Assembly (NCBI GenBank): GCA_029863645.1
Contig: JAOTVA010000006.1
Coordinates: 1 to 64,000 of the forward strand
Direction: 5' to 3'
Length of the DNA: 64,000 nt
DNA from: Gemmatimonadota bacterium
GTDB lineage: Bacteria > Gemmatimonadota > Gemmatimonadetes > Longimicrobiales > Gaopeijiaceae
The position numbers and the translations under genes were made by a program. Within the stretch, counting starts at the first letter, position 1, and each line of letters opens with the position of its first letter. The notes under the pieces are model-generated. The model searched no databases and was not told the origin of the DNA. It worked only from the letters and a program-made list of their open reading frames with translations. Positions 63,173-64,000 of the stretch are shown here, in pieces.

Positions 63173-63948
63173 GCGGTGCGGCCACGCTGCGCGTCGAGCA
63201 GCTCGGAATGAGCTTCGGCGGCTTGAAGGCCGTCGACCAGGTCGATCTGGAGGTCCCGGCGGGCAAGATCACCGCGATCATCGGTCCGAACGGCGCTGGC
63301 AAGACGACGTTCTTCAATGTGGTGGCAGGCTTCTATGCACCTACAGCCGGTAGGGTGCTCATCGACGACGAGGACGTATCAGGCCTACCGCCACACAAGG
63401 TCGCGCGACTGGGGGTGGCTCGGACGTTCCAAACGACGCAGCTGTTCCCCGCCGCTTCCGTCCTGGACAACGTAATCGTGGGCCGGCGCCTGCATACGCG
63501 CAGCAACGTGTTCGACGCGGTCCTGCGCTCCCGTCGCCACCGTCGTGAGGAGGCGGAGAGCCGCGAGAACGCGCTCGAGGCGTTGGAGTTTACGGGAGCT
63601 CGGGACCTCGCAGACGTCCTGGTGGCCAACATTTCCCAGGAGGCACGCAAGCGCGTGGCCGTCGCGCTGGCGCTCGCGACCGAGCCCCGTGTGCTCCTCC
63701 TGGACGAGCCCGCTGCGGGCATCAATCCGCACGAGACAGAGGGGCTGACCGCGCTCATACGCTCGGTAGCCGTCGAGCGCGGTGTCACCGTGTGTCTCGT
63801 AGAGCATAAGATGCGCATGGTCATGGACCTGGCCGACCACGTGGCAGTCCTCAACTACGGCAAGAAGATCGCCGAGGGCCCGCCCGCAAAGATCCGCAGC
63901 GACCCCAAGGTCATCGATGCGTACCTGGGGGCCGACCACGATGCTTGA
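63169..63948 (+). CDS. livG: Liv-type ABC importer ATPase (LivG)
   Basis: A 259-residue ATPase. Walker A is GPNGAGKTT (residues 39-47), the Q-loop is RTFQTTQLFP, Walker B is RVLLLDEPAAGINP (174-187) and the H-loop is CLVEHKM. The ABC signature is non-canonical: NISQEARKR at 154-162 instead of the usual LSxGQQR. The remaining motifs are intact, so it is probably functional. Its ATG overlaps the livM stop, and its end overlaps the livF start by 8 nt. Confidence 0.92.
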   Translation: MSGAATLRVEQLGMSFGGLKAVDQVDLEVPAGKITAIIGPNGAGKTTFFNVVAGFYAPTAGRVLIDDEDVSGLPPHKVARLGVARTFQTTQLFPAASVLDNVIVGRRLHTRSNVFDAVLRSRRHRREEAESRENALEALEFTGARDLADVLVANISQEARKRVAVALALATEPRVLLLDEPAAGINPHETEGLTALIRSVAVERGVTVCLVEHKMRMVMDLADHVAVLNYGKKIAEGPPAKIRSDPKVIDAYLGADHDA

Positions 63949-64000
63949 GATCCGTGGCCTGCGTGTGCGTTTCGGGTCCTTCGACGCGCTGAGCGGAGTG
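63941..64000 (+). CDS. livF: Liv-type ABC importer ATPase (LivF), 5' fragment
   Basis: The first 20 codons (MLEIRGLRVRFGSFDALSGV) of the second ATPase, which is expected after livG; the fragment shows the A-loop-type aromatic start (RFGSFDAL). It begins at ATG 63941, inside the livG end, and runs off the window. Confidence 0.8.
   Translation, partial: MLEIRGLRVRFGSFDALSGV

Overview
This 64 kb window is high-GC, densely packed chromosomal DNA of a free-living aerobic, diderm bacterium. Several traits make a member of the Gemmatimonadota (perhaps a marine lineage) my best guess: a barrel-less TonB plug protein with a carboxypeptidase-regulatory domain, a large secreted zinc protease of the DUF5117 type, receiver-like/AraC proteins, a dockerin-like tail with a GNxNGxYDVGDL pattern, and a serpin. 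This is inference from protein style; there is no rRNA. I see no insertion sequence, prophage, integron or CRISPR array. Many genes overlap by 4 nt (NTGA) and about ten use TTG starts. No gene-free stretch exceeds 300 bases; the longest (54556-54827) lies between divergent genes.

Layout. 1-5306: the end of an SLC13-type anion transporter, a PH-like membrane protein, an acyl-CoA thioesterase, then an overlapping trio of lipoprotein, outer-membrane barrel and lipoprotein. 5332-10859: a FadI-type thiolase (minus), small membrane, DinB and DUF2007-like genes, then a zinc dehydrogenase coupled to a DadA-like amino-acid oxidoreductase. 10869-19184: ogt, sufU and a sufCBD-Rieske-sufS operon (all minus) interrupted by an opposite-strand KefB-like antiporter. 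19281-22422: an operon of patatin phospholipase, lipoprotein and M6-like secreted protease. 22510-29482: a Spy/CpxP-like protein, and a five-gene minus-strand operon of DUF5117 protease, fatty-acid desaturase and lutABC lactate oxidation genes.

29649-39722: a broken TipAS-domain gene, a tandem pair of ZIP metal transporters, a NIPSNAP protein, a membrane M28 peptidase, an unusual AraC-regulator/PBP4 (peptidase S13) fusion, a YbjQ protein, an anti-sigma/ECF-sigma pair and a class V aminotransferase. 39895-47308: ligA-polX, a Ca/Na exchanger, a plant-type fabI, a class III aminotransferase and a pterin dehydratase. 47441-54555: tRNA-Glu and tRNA-Val, a serpin lipoprotein, an operon of haloalkane-dehalogenase-like hydrolase, CrcB fluoride channel and DUF190 protein, an OmpA lipoprotein, a haem-c quinoprotein dehydrogenase and the barrel-less plug protein. 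54828-64000: pyruvate carboxylase, then an operon of exported metallo-beta-lactamase-fold hydrolase, Tat-exported haloacid-dehalogenase-like enzyme and a Liv-type ABC importer running off the window.

The points I find most worth following up are the in-frame AraC/PBP4 fusion next to an ECF sigma locus, the dehalogenase coupled to a fluoride exporter (with a quinoprotein alcohol dehydrogenase and a haloacid dehalogenase nearby), and the outer-membrane trio.
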